Shown here: positions 40,701-50,494 of the stretch, piece by piece
How the letters are laid out: each line of letters begins with the position of its first letter
How positions within the stretch are numbered: position 1 is the stretch's first letter
Source of the DNA: Apostichopus californicus
Lineage: Eukaryota > Echinodermata > Holothuroidea > Aspidochirotida > Stichopodidae
Length of the DNA stretch: 64,000 bases
Direction of reading: 5' to 3'
NCBI GenBank assembly: GCA_020650975.1
Contig: JAIPMN010000670.1
Coordinates: 16,325 to 80,324 of the forward strand
The notes under the pieces: generated by a model
Databases searched by the model: none
The model's input: the letters and a program-made list of their open reading frames with translations, nothing else
Told to the model about the DNA's origin: nothing
Position numbers and translations under genes: made by a program

Positions 40701-43700
40701 ATATTGAAAGAAAAACAAAAAGAAAAGTGAAAGGTTTCAGATGACAGCACAGAATTTGCAAAATGACAGCACACAGATTTGTTTTTTCATAGAATATCTC
40801 TCAAAAGGAGTAAGATTTTTCTCATACAGTAGCTACTGTAGTGCAGTTGGGGGAGTAGTTCATCACAAAGATCTAGAGATATCATATTGATCTAAAGATA
40901 ATGGTTGGGTTTGTGTCTCCTTTTATAGCAATATCGCCTGACATATAAAATAAGACATGTACCCTGGGTAAACAAACATAGGGAAAGTTATTCTCTCCCT
41001 CTCTCAGTTCATCTTCACAATATATGACAAAGGAAAAGCCATTGGATATTCAGGAGCATAGTTCAAGAAGTACCCTCTTTGGTAGATTTTAATACCTTTG
41101 CCCCCTTTCTTTAAAACAAATTTGCAGAAATGTTCCTGAACTGAACACCAACAAAGAGGAGATTTGCATTTGCAATAGTTCAGCCTTAAAATGTAATGAT
41201 TTCTATCACCAAACTTGCTTTCCTTTCATCCTATTGCTGTTCCATTCCAACTTGATTGAAAATGGAAGATGATGCAATATGTAAGTGTAATAATTTACTT
41301 CATTATTGACCAAGAACAACTCTCAAGGTACCTCTCAAAATTAAAAAATCGACAGCCCATATTGTTGAAAGTGAAAATCGACAAGGATGCATTAATTGAT
41401 TTGATTTTCAAGATTGTGGAGCTGAAACATCGTACAAAAACGAAAAACAAAATTATTGGCTGATTTAATTACATCTCGTTCAATTAGTTGTTCAAACTGT
41501 GGTATAATAGAGACCATATACCCTTGAAAAAGAAATTAATTTTAAGATTTAATATTGAATGTGGATGTCAGGATAATGAACACAGTCAACGCCTGTTAAC
41601 ATTGAAAAGATGCACAACAAATTCATTTATATAGTAGTCAATAGTCATAAAGTATATTACTTAGTTAAAGTGATCTAGTTGAAAATGACAGTATAGAATA
41701 TTACACTCAAATGTGAATTTAGAATTTATATGCATTAGTTACTGTGATGCATTGCACTTACTGTACCTCAAGTACTAAAAATTAAACACTCCATTACTCT
41801 GAACATCAACTCTTAATACACCTCTGAATAATCCCTTCACTTGACTCAGTAAAACTAAAATCATATATCATATTCAAAACACAAATGGTAGTAAACACCA
41901 TTTCAAATCATTACCCAAAAACTTGCTCAACCCTTTTCAAAAATGGGTAGTTACAATCATGTGATAAAACACAGAAATAATTCCAAATAGTTGCAATAAA
42001 CTATTCTACAAGTCTCAGCTCGTAAATATTTGACTAATGTGTAACTTACAATAACTTGAATAGTACACTAACGCAACTTGTGTGTCCCTAACATAGGCCC
42101 ACACATAAAGTGAAAACCTAAGCCTAACCTTGAGCTAACAACAATATACAATCAGATCATAATTAACGTTACAAATTGTATGATCATTCAACATTTGTGA
42201 AATATTGCAGAATGGATAACTTCATTTTCAATTTTTCACGGACATCCCATAATGCTCATTTAGTTGGGTCTTAACCACAGTATATCATAGATTCGCTGTC
42301 ACTTGTTCACAAGCATCAGACTTGCCAAAGTTGTAAACATGCTTGTGGGTGTATATATATATACATATAATATCTTGTATCAGCCATTATTTCTCTAAAT
42401 GATAACTCTCACAAACTCGGTAGCATTGTTGATACAAATCAATCCGATGACATCACCATTTACCCTTGTGAAATATATGATTATTAAGCTATAGTTATAA
42501 CAGTTTATGTGAGGTTTAATTTGATAAAATGGTCATACACCAAAGATTGGGAAAAAATGGCAGTACCATTAGGACCGACTGTAGCCTCAGACCAAGATTT
42601 ACGAAGGATATGTTTCCAAAGTAAATGACTACTGATAAAATTAGATTATTAAGATTTTATGGTGTTAGCTGCAGCGAAGTATTGGAGAGATTGAGGGTAC
42701 CCAAAAGGACTGATTGTAGCCTCCGACCAAGATTAACGAAGGATGCGTTCCAAAGTAACTGTACCAGTAAATTTGTGAGCCATAATGTACTCTCTGATCT
42801 CCTCATTCAGTTCTCTGTTTGATCTGTACGGAACCAATACAGACTATACAACAGTATGGAGGCAGAATTTGATTCCAAACTAATTTTTGAGCTTTCAGCA
42901 AGTTGCATTAGATTCCATGATAGCCAATTGGCCAACAAGCTAGTGTTTCGCAGTGAAAACCATAGCTGCTGGGATGTCTGTGATGCAGCACCACACAAAT
43001 TGGTGGAGAACAGCACTGTTCTCAAGATGACACTCCTCTCTATATATTTAATTTGCTTTCTTCTTATTTCTTTTAAGCATACAACTAATAAAAAATACTC
43101 ATCAATAAAAACAGGTTAAGATATCCTTAATACAAGTGACTTACATTATCATCTTTTACCCCAAAAAAGATCCCCCCCCCCAAAAAAAATTAAATACATA
43201 AAATGCTTCCTACAATACGTCCTATTATAAGTCCTACAGTACAGGTATGTATCCTAAAATGCTCCCCAAATTATGACCTCCACTACTAATATTCTCTTAC
43301 ATGGAAAATCAAAAGCAAATGCGAGAGAATGTAATATTACTTAAACAACGCTTCTACGTAATTGAGCACGCTATTGATCATGTCAACACTTGCTGTATAT
43401 ATACTGTAACCAATGTTTCTATGTACATAGCAGACAATGATATCACAATGAATGTATATCTAAATTCAATAAATGAGATGTAAAAAAAATCATCTTTCCA
43501 TTCAGCAATTATAAACTTATCTACCTTCAAGAAATTCCAACAAACAATAAGAAATTTTAATCTGATCATGTACAATGTTACCCTTGAAACATGTATGTAA
43601 TTAAGTACTGCTATGTAATGTTAAATTACATTAGTTAAGATTTCCCATAGATCTCTGTAATCTGAGCATCCTAAGTTGATAAATGTTATGTTTGGGTCTC

Positions 43701-46700
43701 AACATTCAAGTTATCAAAGGAAGGCGCCTGCTTCAGAGAATCGCAACACATGTCCATTGTGAATAGCAAGGACGTTGTGTAAATGTATAGTGAAGTTGTT
43801 AAATGGAGTCAATAATTGAAACATTTGTGAAATGAGGGCAGGCCTAACAGTAGTATACCTGAGTCAACTGGAAATAAGAAAAGCTGCATCTAAATATTAA
43901 AAATATTTATTTACAGTGAATATGAATAAATGTACAGTCAAATACAAATAGTCACAAGCCTAATGAGACCATTGTTTTTAAAATCTGCTGGGATGTCAAA
44001 TAATGCTAATTTTAAATTCAAATTTCAAACAGCAGTTTACAGCCATTATCAAATCACTTTTTCCTCTTCATTAAATTGTCTTAATTTAATTGATCTTTTT
44101 GAAAGGTCAGACTGCTGGGAAGTTTAGGAAACTTCACTATTTTTCATTGTTTGAACATAAATGCCAGCATAGGCGTAGGAGCCTAATTTGATTTGGGGGG
44201 GCTGTAATGACTTGTCCGAAAAATATAACCAAAATTTTTCATCACATGCAAATAACTGATAAATGCCGATATGATATGCACATTAAAATGTTGAGCGTGC
44301 CCGGAGCATGCAAAAAATTTTGGTTATATTTCCCATCTTATTACCCTTCCATATTGATTATAATTATTGGGGAATTAGTAACAATAATAACGATAATAAT
44401 AATATCAGTTTAACCATTGAAAAACACACTGCAGATTTTCTTCTTTCAGTAGGTGCCCGAAAAATTCTCAGCATATTGCCCGAATTTCCCCCCCAAAAAA
44501 TTGAAAAACACATTGCAAATTATTCTGCTTTCAGTAGGTGCCCGAAAAATTCTCAGCATATTGCCCGAATTTTCAACAAAAATTTTGGATGGCTGCAGCC
44601 CCCCACCTCCTACGCCTATGAATGCCAGTACTCAATAAAGAATGATCTTCAAACAATTGTGAACACAGATCCTGTTATCTCACTCACTGTAATAATATTA
44701 ATGTTATTTACATTATAACCAACTGTTACTGCAAGGAGTGATCTGTAAGTATGTAATATTTCTATAAATACCTCTTGAATATATTTTAGCATGCCACTGA
44801 CCCTCATTTGGAAGTTGGAATGACAACAGACAGGAAATACTCTAATTCAATGTTCATATTTTCTCTAGCAGTTTGAGGTCACAAAAATGTGTTTATTGAA
44901 ACATACCGAGAATAGGTACAGTGATCTCTGTACAAAAACTGCTATCTTTGTATGTTTATAACCATTTCGCTGTATACAATATACCAGATCAATTATTATC
45001 TACAGTACAGTCTTAAAAACAGGTCATTTTCTTGAGATTCTAAGGTTTTAAACTCCAAGGTTTTAAATATCCAAGAACTACCTAAGTTGGTTTTTGTCCT
45101 TTTATGTTACTAAGATTCTTTTCCCACTATTTTATGCTCTTAAACATGCAGAGAGATCATGCAGGCATCCATTTATGGATTCATTCATTCATTTTGTAGC
45201 TGCTTAAAGATATATTTGCTCCAAATATATTTGTTTCAAACCAAGCATGATTGCTCTCAGATCACTTTTCTTAATGTGAAAAGCACTTTATTGTAATGGT
45301 TTGCATTGTCCCTGGGATTACATAGCAAAGAAGCTTCACTTGCCAAAGGGTTTATAGTAATTAACTACTTATTTTTCACTGAAATAAGTTGCTGTCCTTC
45401 GCTATGTACTGTAGTTATGAACTTGATACAGTATGTCATTGCTAATGGTGTTGCATTTAATTGTGCTGAAATAACTGTGACATGCACTATACAGTAACAG
45501 ACAGTTCACATAAATCCCACTAATGAATTATGTATGCAACACTGGAGGTAGTAGCAGAGTCATCTTAGTTGAATCAGAAGTCTTCTACAGCTTTTAGAAC
45601 AATAGGCAATCTTTTGTATTGTTCACAATAAGCTCATTCTATGGTGAATCAAGATCAATAATAGAACCTGGTGGAGGAAAAGGGGAACTACAAATGGATC
45701 AATAGTACAAGTTGTATTGAAGTTGTATTCATAACCATAGGCCTAGTGACCATAGTCCAAGCACCTCAGTGCATCATACACCATGAAAGGTCACAGTGAA
45801 AGTTACAGTGTTGTCTAATGTACACCAGACTTAACCTTAGCCACACCTACTCAAAAATATTGTATTGCCCCTGTGGGAACCAACAGTACTAGTAACACAA
45901 TTCTTTTATAGTACATGGAATGATATATCTGGTATCACATCACAAAATGCGTCATGTACAGTATGCAAAATTGTCAAATGCAGAGATGCAAAGTAGAATT
46001 GTACATAGGAACAATATAGTGTACTACCCTACTTCCAAAATACTGTATTGCCCCTGTGGGAACCAACAGTGGTACCAACACAATTCTTTTATAGTACATG
46101 GAATGATATATCTGGTATCACATCACAAAATGCGACATGTATGCAAAACTGTCAAATGCTCTATGCAAAGTAGTATTGTATAGGAACCATATAGTGTACT
46201 ACCCTACTCAAAAATACTGTATTGCCTCTGTGGGAACCAACAGTACTAGTAACAAAATTCTTTTATAGTACATGGTTGATATATCTGGTATCACATCACA
46301 AAATGCGACATGTACAGTATGCAAAATTGACAAATGCAGAGATGCATAGTAGTATTGTATTTATAGGAACCATATAGTGTACTGTATTATATTAAAGAGA
46401 CAAAGGTCAGAAACTACAAACAAACTTAATAGTGAAGTTTGATACTGATTCTGCCAAATTACTATGCATGCATGGAGGGGTAATGTCCACCCCCCACTAC
46501 ACTTTGCCAAAAACTGAAGTCAGTCAGTGGTGCCTTTCTCACACAACTCCTCCCTGCATGTACAGTGATTCCATAGAATCATTATCAAAGTTTATTATTT
46601 TTAGTCGGTTATTTTGATTGTTCTTCATAGTATCCATTGGAGCAGGCTGTAAACCAATCGGAATCATCTTTTTTGTGATTTGATGATACATACACAGATA

Positions 46701-48687
46701 TCATTTCCCCATTCACAAAACTTATTCAAATAATAGACATAATAGGACTTGTTTGCTTTATGACATCGCAAACATAGGTTATTGTGCAATTTATTCTTCC
46801 CCAAAAAATAGTCATTATTGAATGATTTTATGTTATATCAGTTGACCGGAAAAAATAAAAACATCTGGAACATTATGGGGAGTGTAATTTTAGATTTTGA
46901 CCACCTTTATCAACTTTTGCACCATTTAATTGCCTAATAAATTGTAGAGATATATCATTTTAAAACAATTACAGTTCAAGATTCTTTACTACCTCTCTTG
47001 CAGCATTGTTACGAATGCAGGATTCTGGTCCGGGACGCAATGTTAGGCCTTGTACGCAAAATCGTTTTTTTTTTGAGAAACAAACCCCAAGTACACTCTC
47101 CCAACTAGGTCAACGGTAAACATAACAAAACGCTTGTCGGTTAAATTTGCGAGCCTTCCCTAAGAATCAACCGCAAGGTATAGGGTTAACAAATGCTCCA
47201 TTACAGAGATTTTCATGCTAAAAATAGACAATGATGCTTTATCAAAATTCCTGTGATTTGATTGGCTAATAGTCTCAACCCATTGTCTGGAAGCATTCTT
47301 GCATTTGTAGTGCTCAATGAACATGAAGTATGTTGTTTACAACATTTAATTGCAACGTTACTTTCCCCTGTGCAGAGATAACAAAGTTTGTGGTATAGGC
47401 TATCGTATGTGTGCACTCAAATATCATAACGTTAGGCCTGGTTGTCTCATATTTTTACCCACATTTTGACAACAATCATTGGTGGTACGAAGATGCACTT
47501 GAATATGAATTATTTGTCACAACATATGAAAAATATTGGAGAACGAAAGGGAAGCTTTACGTACACAGGACTGCTTTTCTAGAGAGATTGCTGACCTTGG
47601 CATTCTCGAAATATTGTCTGAACAACAAAATCGAGTGACCAACAAGATCATGGATGATATTTAACTGAGTGTCGTTGTTGTTATTGTTGTCAAGCAAACA
47701 ACATAAAAGGTTTGGCTTCCAAACAAAGATTTTTTGTCTCTCAGATGGTTGGACAACCACGCAAGAGCAGCCCTGTTATGATAACAGTATATATAGGCTG
47801 GGCGGCACCGTCCAGCACTAAAAATTACCGCCCAGCACTGTCTTAGAATCGTGAATCCCGCCTAGCACTATTTTCATCTAAAATCCCGACATTCCAAACA
47901 ATATATTCAATATACAATATATTCAACATAAATTGGGCCTAGCCTATGCCAAAATCATACAGACTTAATAATGTATCAGTTACGCATGCGAGAAACATTA
48001 CTTACAGCTCTCAATCGGTCCCTTGTAAAATCTCTTTGAAACAAACTTATAACTTTTACCAGGTACGTAATATATTTCAATAAAAAAAAATTAAAAAATG
48101 TAAATTGTTAGCAAAACTAGTACGTGTGTATGTGCATAAAAAGCTACACAAGTGCCAGCATTTGGCATCTGAGCACCTTCAAAATTCGAAGGGGAGGGTG
48201 ACACCCCCTTCCCCCTTAGACCCCTCCCCCAGGACGGCGATCAGTATACACGGCACTCAGGAAATCCTGGGCACATCCCTGTATACATATATCCACCTAC
48301 CTCTTCTAAGAATCGTCGCAAATCGTGGTTTAATCCAGGCAAGAAGTGGCTGCTCCAGCGGTACTGGGCACTAGCCATCTTCAAATAGTCACTTTTGTAT
48401 TGCTGCCATTGTAGCATGTAGCCGTTCTGGCTACCGTGATTCTTTGGCACCTTGATAGGGTTCCACAACGCACCCAGTTTATCCCCCAGGACGGATCGTG
48501 GTGATAACCAGCTGCTAGTGGAATGGTTCTGCTGATGGCAAACTGTGTAAAATTTCCAGGCAGGTCTCAAAAGGTTGGAGGTATGCCCAGTCTTACAACT
48601 GCAAAAACCTAAACATCTCCCTGATGTACACAACTTGCATATATGCCCCGAGAAGGCATTCCGAGTGTGGAGCAGGAGTTGAGCCAT
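10545..48687 (-). CDS. NAGS: N-acetylglutamate synthase, mitochondrial (complete coding region, 10 exons)
   Basis: Transfers the acetyl group of acetyl-CoA to glutamate in the mitochondrial matrix; the product activates carbamoyl phosphate synthetase at the head of the urea cycle. Coding exons (- strand order): 48687-48301, 40025-39903, 37606-37493, 22366-22215, 19421-19259, 16699-16519, 14600-14507, 14052-13887, 11489-11395, 10731-10545. Every junction is GT-AG and phases match throughout, giving 553 residues; human NAGS is 534. Residues 1 to about 110 are a mitochondrial presequence and linker, about 115-375 the amino-acid-kinase-like domain, about 380-540 the acetyltransferase (GNAT) domain. 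Diagnostic matches to the vertebrate enzyme include DPKEARYWL, WCIESGHIPVVSSIGET, LHSIYVSENYNAVAILT, GVPYLDKFAVS and the acetyl-CoA loop QGEGTSDVLW. The start at 48687 has a good context (gccATGg) and an in-frame TGA 36 bases upstream. The gene spans 38 kb, mostly transposon-filled intron. Seen: sequence and frames; known: family function. Confidence 0.95.
11395..11489 (-). CDS. NAGS: NAGS coding exon 9, acetyl-CoA-binding loop
   Basis: 95 bases, phase 0 in and phase 2 out (TCATG|gtatgt). With the preceding Gln it forms QGEGTSDVLW, the pyrophosphate-binding loop (human QGQGSGQMLW), followed by ALFWRSKNVNKINSW. Confidence 0.95.
13375..13485. mobile_element. MITE fragment, same family as 48180-48285
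   Basis: Shared segments are ttagacccctcccccc, aggacg(t)g(g)atca, and gagcacatcactgc against gggcacatccctg. It is truncated and lies in NAGS intron 8. Confidence 0.55.
13584..13850. repeat. Interspersed repeat, copy 1 of 3
   Basis: gagaaggaagggcggtgacc, cacagtgttaaaagg, acattctaggcac, gtgctaaggttgtg and gagacaggtaagcgagga recur at 28825-28980; the last part recurs at 37225-37262. This copy ends about 35 bases before NAGS exon 8. Confidence 0.7.
13887..14052 (-). CDS. NAGS: NAGS coding exon 8, core of the acetyltransferase domain
   Basis: 166 bases, phase 0 out (ACAG|gtcaga). It encodes LHSIYVSENYNAVAILT and GVPYLDKFAVSTKIQ, nearly identical to human LHSIYVSEGYNAAAILT and GTPYLDKFVVS. These are the most conserved GNAT strands of the enzyme. 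Confidence 0.96.
14507..14600 (-). CDS. NAGS: NAGS coding exon 7
   Basis: 94 bases, joining to give HHGTGTLFKNTERIYKSKSL and EDIDQDRLLAMITK, equivalent to human GSGTLFKNAERMLRVRSL. It ends in phase 2 at AA|gtaagc and links the kinase-like domain to the acetyltransferase domain. Confidence 0.94.
14659..15067. repeat. Tandem duplication of about 205 bases in NAGS intron 6
   Basis: 14659-14863 and 14864-15067 are near-identical head to tail, both starting aactggcatttatatgttgt and ending near aaggaactcgtac. A few substitutions and one-base indels separate the copies. Confidence 0.85.
15463..15503 (+). ncRNA. Hammerhead ribozyme motif (decayed), copy 2
   Basis: The same layout as the motif at 8537: stem I AGCCT (15463-15467) with AGGCT (15499-15503), core CTGAAGA (15468-15474), a partly mismatched stem II, GAAA (15491-15494), T, then GTC (15496-15498). 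It lies in NAGS intron 6, antisense to NAGS. Confidence 0.55.
16519..16699 (-). CDS. NAGS: NAGS coding exon 6
   Basis: 181 bases, phase 0 in and phase 1 out (CATG|gtaaat). It carries VMKHVHVPADVE and SSVVITSANTILAELFTHHG; human has NVNLPADLD and [20 protein letters not shown]. This is the end of the amino-acid-kinase-like domain. Confidence 0.95.
17285..17460 (+). mobile_element. LINE 3' end fragment (copy 3)
   Basis: This matches the tail of the LINE at 1856-2280: tggtttataaccctgtcata, gttcttttgtacagtgctct, catgataacagcactttaat. It lies in NAGS intron 5, antisense to NAGS. Confidence 0.75.
18080..18262 (+). mobile_element. LINE-like 3' end with CTTA tail
   Basis: The segment ends in gggattcaatacagttgact followed by TACT/CTTA repeats at 18240-18256, a tail typical of L2/RTE-like LINEs. 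No coding part is present. Confidence 0.5.
18800..19163 (+). mobile_element. Possible solo LTR
   Basis: The stretch starts TGTAGTGATGTCGTC and ends ACTACTACGACA, so it has TGT...ACA ends with partly inverted borders, and its length (364 bases) suits an LTR. I see no clear target-site duplication and no internal retrotransposon genes, so this is tentative. Confidence 0.3.
19259..19421 (-). CDS. NAGS: NAGS coding exon 5
   Basis: 163 bases, completing the split Glu codon and ending in phase 0 (AAG|gtaagt). It encodes SGHIPVVSSIGETT and QPIKVLLLNDKGGLLDGSNK, matching human SGSIPILCPIGET and PTKIIFLNNTGGLRDSSHK. Confidence 0.95.
20780..22245 (-). repeat. Tandem array of about 51-base units, higher-order period 154, copied from the NAGS exon 4 donor
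   Basis: Three related units of about 51, 48 and 55 bases, each starting TTCACA on the + strand, form a 154-base higher-order unit (compare 21572, 21726 and 21880). The units contain tactcactcaatgca, which on the - strand is tgcattgagtgagta: the NAGS exon 4 end plus its 5' splice site. The array decays to the left and ends inside exon 4 on the right. Confidence 0.92.
22215..22366 (-). CDS. NAGS: NAGS coding exon 4, whose 3' end is copied into a tandem array
   Basis: 152 bases, entering in phase 0 and leaving in phase 2 (ATTGA|gtgagt). Peptide segments MVNCLQASGAQAHPLFSG and VVHVNTEPLTWCI align with human LVDALRHNAAAAVPFFGG and IVSVETDLLQWCL. The acceptor (acagag|ACT) has a poor pyrimidine tract; an alternative acceptor nine codons downstream (tctccag|GCA) is also in frame but would drop conserved residues. 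The last 33 or so coding bases and the donor are the edge unit of the array at 20780-22245. Confidence 0.9.
22745..22925. mobile_element. GTACTTGTACTC-type MITE fragment
   Basis: Repeated forms of gtacttgtactc and gagtac-like words (gtactccttgcaagtac, tagtacttgtactcattcac, attgtacttgtact) recall MITEs common in marine invertebrates. Ends are not sharp, so the call is tentative. Confidence 0.4.
24050..24190. repeat. TATAATA-rich microsatellite
   Basis: An almost pure A/T stretch of ATATAATATAATA-type repeats in NAGS intron 3. Confidence 0.85.
24900..25045. repeat. Short degenerate tandem repeat in NAGS intron 3
   Basis: Five to six units of about 25-30 bases built on TAGCAGATCTGGA / TTTGAAGCTTG lie in a row. 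The units diverge strongly from one another. Confidence 0.65.
28820..28982. repeat. Interspersed repeat, copy 2 of 3
   Basis: Same family as 13584-13850, with gcgcagtgttaaaaggtcac, acattctaggcacagtagaa and ggagacaggtaagcgaggac. Confidence 0.7.
31152..31470. mobile_element. MITE with CAGGGTTTT ends
   Basis: Ends CAGGGTTTTCGTAA and (complement) CAGGGTTTTTGTTAA are flanked by ATAAG on both sides (31147-31151 and 31471-31475). Its interior holds ttagacccctccccc, shared with fragments at about 13385-13420 and 48205-48235. Confidence 0.7.
33016..33345. mobile_element. hAT-type MITE
   Basis: Imperfect inverted ends CAGTGGGGTAGGAG and (complement) CAGGGGGATAGGAAG are flanked by an exact 8-base duplication CTCATGCC (33008-33015 and 33346-33353). 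It lies in NAGS intron 3. Confidence 0.85.
37222..37262. repeat. Interspersed repeat, copy 3 of 3 (short)
   Basis: Only the segment ggagacaggtaagtgaggaa followed by tgaagtaaat is retained from the family at 13584 and 28820. Confidence 0.55.
37493..37606 (-). CDS. NAGS: NAGS coding exon 3
   Basis: 38 codons, phase 0 at both ends (acceptor tttgtag|TTA, donor CAG|gtgagt). It encodes LSSNLAFLHRNDMKILVVHG, matching the human LAFLQRMDMKPLVVLG segment. Confidence 0.95.
39903..40025 (-). CDS. NAGS: NAGS coding exon 2
   Basis: 41 codons, phase 0 at both ends (acceptor atccag|GTC, donor ATG|gtgagt). It carries VGTDPKEARYWLKQFQRL and SKPFAVVLVDQ, the hallmark opening of the animal NAGS amino-acid-kinase domain. 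Confidence 0.95.
42560..42770. repeat. Two dispersed copies of an 80-base segment in NAGS intron 1
   Basis: About 42565-42635 and 42693-42762 share actgtagcctcagaccaaga / gattgtagcctccgaccaag, followed by ttaacgaaggat and ttccaaagtaa. Confidence 0.65.
44168..44620. mobile_element. hAT-type MITE with perfect inverted ends
   Basis: 14-base perfect terminal inverted repeats (CATAGGCGTAGGAG at 44168-44181 and its complement at 44607-44620) are flanked by an exact 8-base target duplication AATGCCAG (44160-44167 and 44621-44628). Inside is a direct duplication built on ggtgcccgaaaaattctcag (about 44450 and 44537). Confidence 0.9.
45844..46390. repeat. Three tandem units of about 175-185 bases in NAGS intron 1
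   Basis: Copies start near 45844, 46025 and 46199. Each holds actgtattgcccctgtggga, aattcttttatagtacatgg and atatctggtatcacatcaca. Indels of a few bases separate them. Confidence 0.85.
47003..47150. repeat. Interspersed repeat pair, copy A
   Basis: ttacgaatgcaggattctg, gggacgcaa, aaacaaaccccaagtacac and actaggtc recur at 48908-49060 on the same strand, on the other side of NAGS exon 1. Confidence 0.7.
47795..48285. mobile_element. Degenerate MITE close to NAGS exon 1
   Basis: A left part with repeated ccgcccagcactgt / cccgcctagcacta (47810-47870) and a right part with ttagacccctcccccagga and a CATCCCTG end belong to the same group as the elements at 31152 and 13375. The right end stops about 15 bases before the NAGS exon 1 donor. 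Confidence 0.5.
48301..48687 (-). CDS. NAGS: NAGS coding exon 1: start codon, mitochondrial presequence, linker
   Basis: 129 codons, ending in phase 0 at GAG|gtaggt. The N-terminus starts MAQLLLHTRNAF and is rich in Arg, Lys, His and Cys with no acidic residue in about the first 60 positions, as expected for matrix targeting. Six cysteines lie between residues 17 and 32, which is unusual. The exon ends RRFLEE, the start of the conserved kinase-like domain. A further 5' untranslated exon may exist but I could not place it. Confidence 0.93.
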
Positions 48688-48907
48688 GGCGAGGATCTTA
48701 CAGGAATACCAACAGCAGATTCAATCTTGTTACAACTTGGATAAAAGTTTATGTGGAACTGCCACTGAGTACCATTTATCTGTTATTGTTGGCATGTTCA
48801 GGATGCTAGTAGTTACAAGGTGAGAAACAGTGATTGGCCAAGCCATCACCTGAAAAAGACAGAAATGTAACAGTAGTACTGAGATTTTCATGCTAAAAAT
48901 AGTTTAT

Positions 48908-49060
48908 TTGTTACAAATGCAGGATTCTGCGTCCAGGACACAATGTTTCAGCCAGGGACGCAAAATCTTCAAATTGCTTGCCTCTGGGCGGACGCCAAAC
49001 TTTTTATTCAAAACAAACCCCAAGTACACACACTCACAACTAGGCCTGTTCAAAACATAA
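48908..49060. repeat. Interspersed repeat pair, copy B, just upstream of NAGS exon 1
   Basis: Holds ttacaaatgcaggattctgc, cagggacgcaaaat, aaacaaaccccaagtacaca and aactaggcc, matching 47003-47150. It lies in the presumed NAGS 5' flank. Confidence 0.7.
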
Positions 49061-50494
49061 AAAAATACACTTTTGAATGAACGTCTTTCTTTCTTCTTTT
49101 CAAAAACCACAACTTCTTCAGAAAAGAACCAAAATTTCTTCAAATTGCAGTACTGATATACAATGCAAAAGGCCGTCAATTGTGCAACTCTTGCTCTAAT
49201 TTTCATAATTGCCAAAAGTACCAATTGAAGTGTAGGCAGGGGTTGGGTCAACTTGCCTAGGCTATATGCTAGTGAGTGCAGAAAAGGGGAAATGTACTCC
49301 ACAATGTAATGAATAAATTTCCATAGGGAAAGTGATAAAGGTAATACAGTTTTCAACAACATTTAACCTTCAAGTTCAAATTAAGTGACGTCATTCGAAA
49401 ATGGTAACTAAGTTAGTCTATGACGATACTACCTGCTTCACAATTTGAGTCATTTTGTTGTTGTACTGTAGGCCTAGGCTAGGCCGTATGTTAATTATTG
49501 GTTACATCATTTTGATTTTTATCCTCCAAATTATAGTCATAGTATTTTTATATATAATCTTGCCCACAACCATTGACAGACACACACAACACCTCATGAT
49601 GTCTAGTACTTAGTAGTAGTATTACATGCCCAACCAAATAAAAAGTTGGCCTGAAATACTTGATAGAACGTTACATACGCCAGCTTAGGTCTAGGCTATT
49701 GTACTGTAGTGGTCTACGTTAAGAACAACTTCAGCTTCAACTTCAAACTTTAACAAGAGAACATTTTCAAACCTGTACAATGAAGGCCTTTACGGATAAG
49801 AAACGTTTATAACAAGCTGCATGTCTTATCGCTGTGAATTTGTCCAATTTCAAGTAGATCGCTTTCAGGTTTCTTGTCACTGAGGTTAACAACAGTAAGT
49901 CATACTCATACCAAACACACAAATCTTGCTAGCAACAGCTCGCCGCCGAATAAGGCCGGGGATGTAATTACGCAACCTGTGCGATAAAACTGCATTGACT
50001 GAACTGCTATTTGCAGACGACCAGACACAAGTGAGTGATTTCGTCAGACAGCATGTTCTTGAGGGCAAGAGTTCAATAGCTAGAAATGAATAATTACGCG
50101 CCAATCGGATCACAGGTGGAGTGAACTATCACTAAAACCTGGAAATACTTTAATATAAATTATCGTAAATACATAATTACTATAAATTAGATGCGGTGTA
50201 GAGAATGAACAGAGGAGAAGGAAGACTATCGGAATAATCTGCAATATAATTATTTCAACATTACCCCTCAGTTTGTAATGAAATATCGAACACTTTTTGA
50301 TATTTGTGATTACTTGAAATAATTTATCACATGCGCTCCATACATGGACAAGTAAACTTGATGACATGCAAATCCCACCTGTGCTTTATGACTTAATCCT
50401 TAACTAGCATATGTTCTTTTTGAACCTTAATAAACCTGAATTAGCTTACATTTGCGAGCCAGCTATATTAATACCAACTAGGGAGTGAATTATG

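Larger units (their letters stand above)
40026..48300 (-). other. NAGS intron 1 (8.3 kb)
   Basis: It contains the duplicated segment at 42560-42770, the MITE at 44168-44620, the triplicated unit at 45844-46390 and degenerate elements from 47003 to 48285. I see no other gene. Confidence 0.75.

Noticed and set aside
47411-47638. 75-codon frame with WWYEDALEYE
   Set aside because: Antisense to NAGS intron 1, no acceptor/donor context or recognisable family; adjacent to repeat copy 47003-47150.
49886-50113. Arginine-rich - strand frame that could be an alternative NAGS first exon
   Set aside because: It begins at GTG, not ATG; NAGS exon 1 already has a well-supported start with an upstream in-frame stop.
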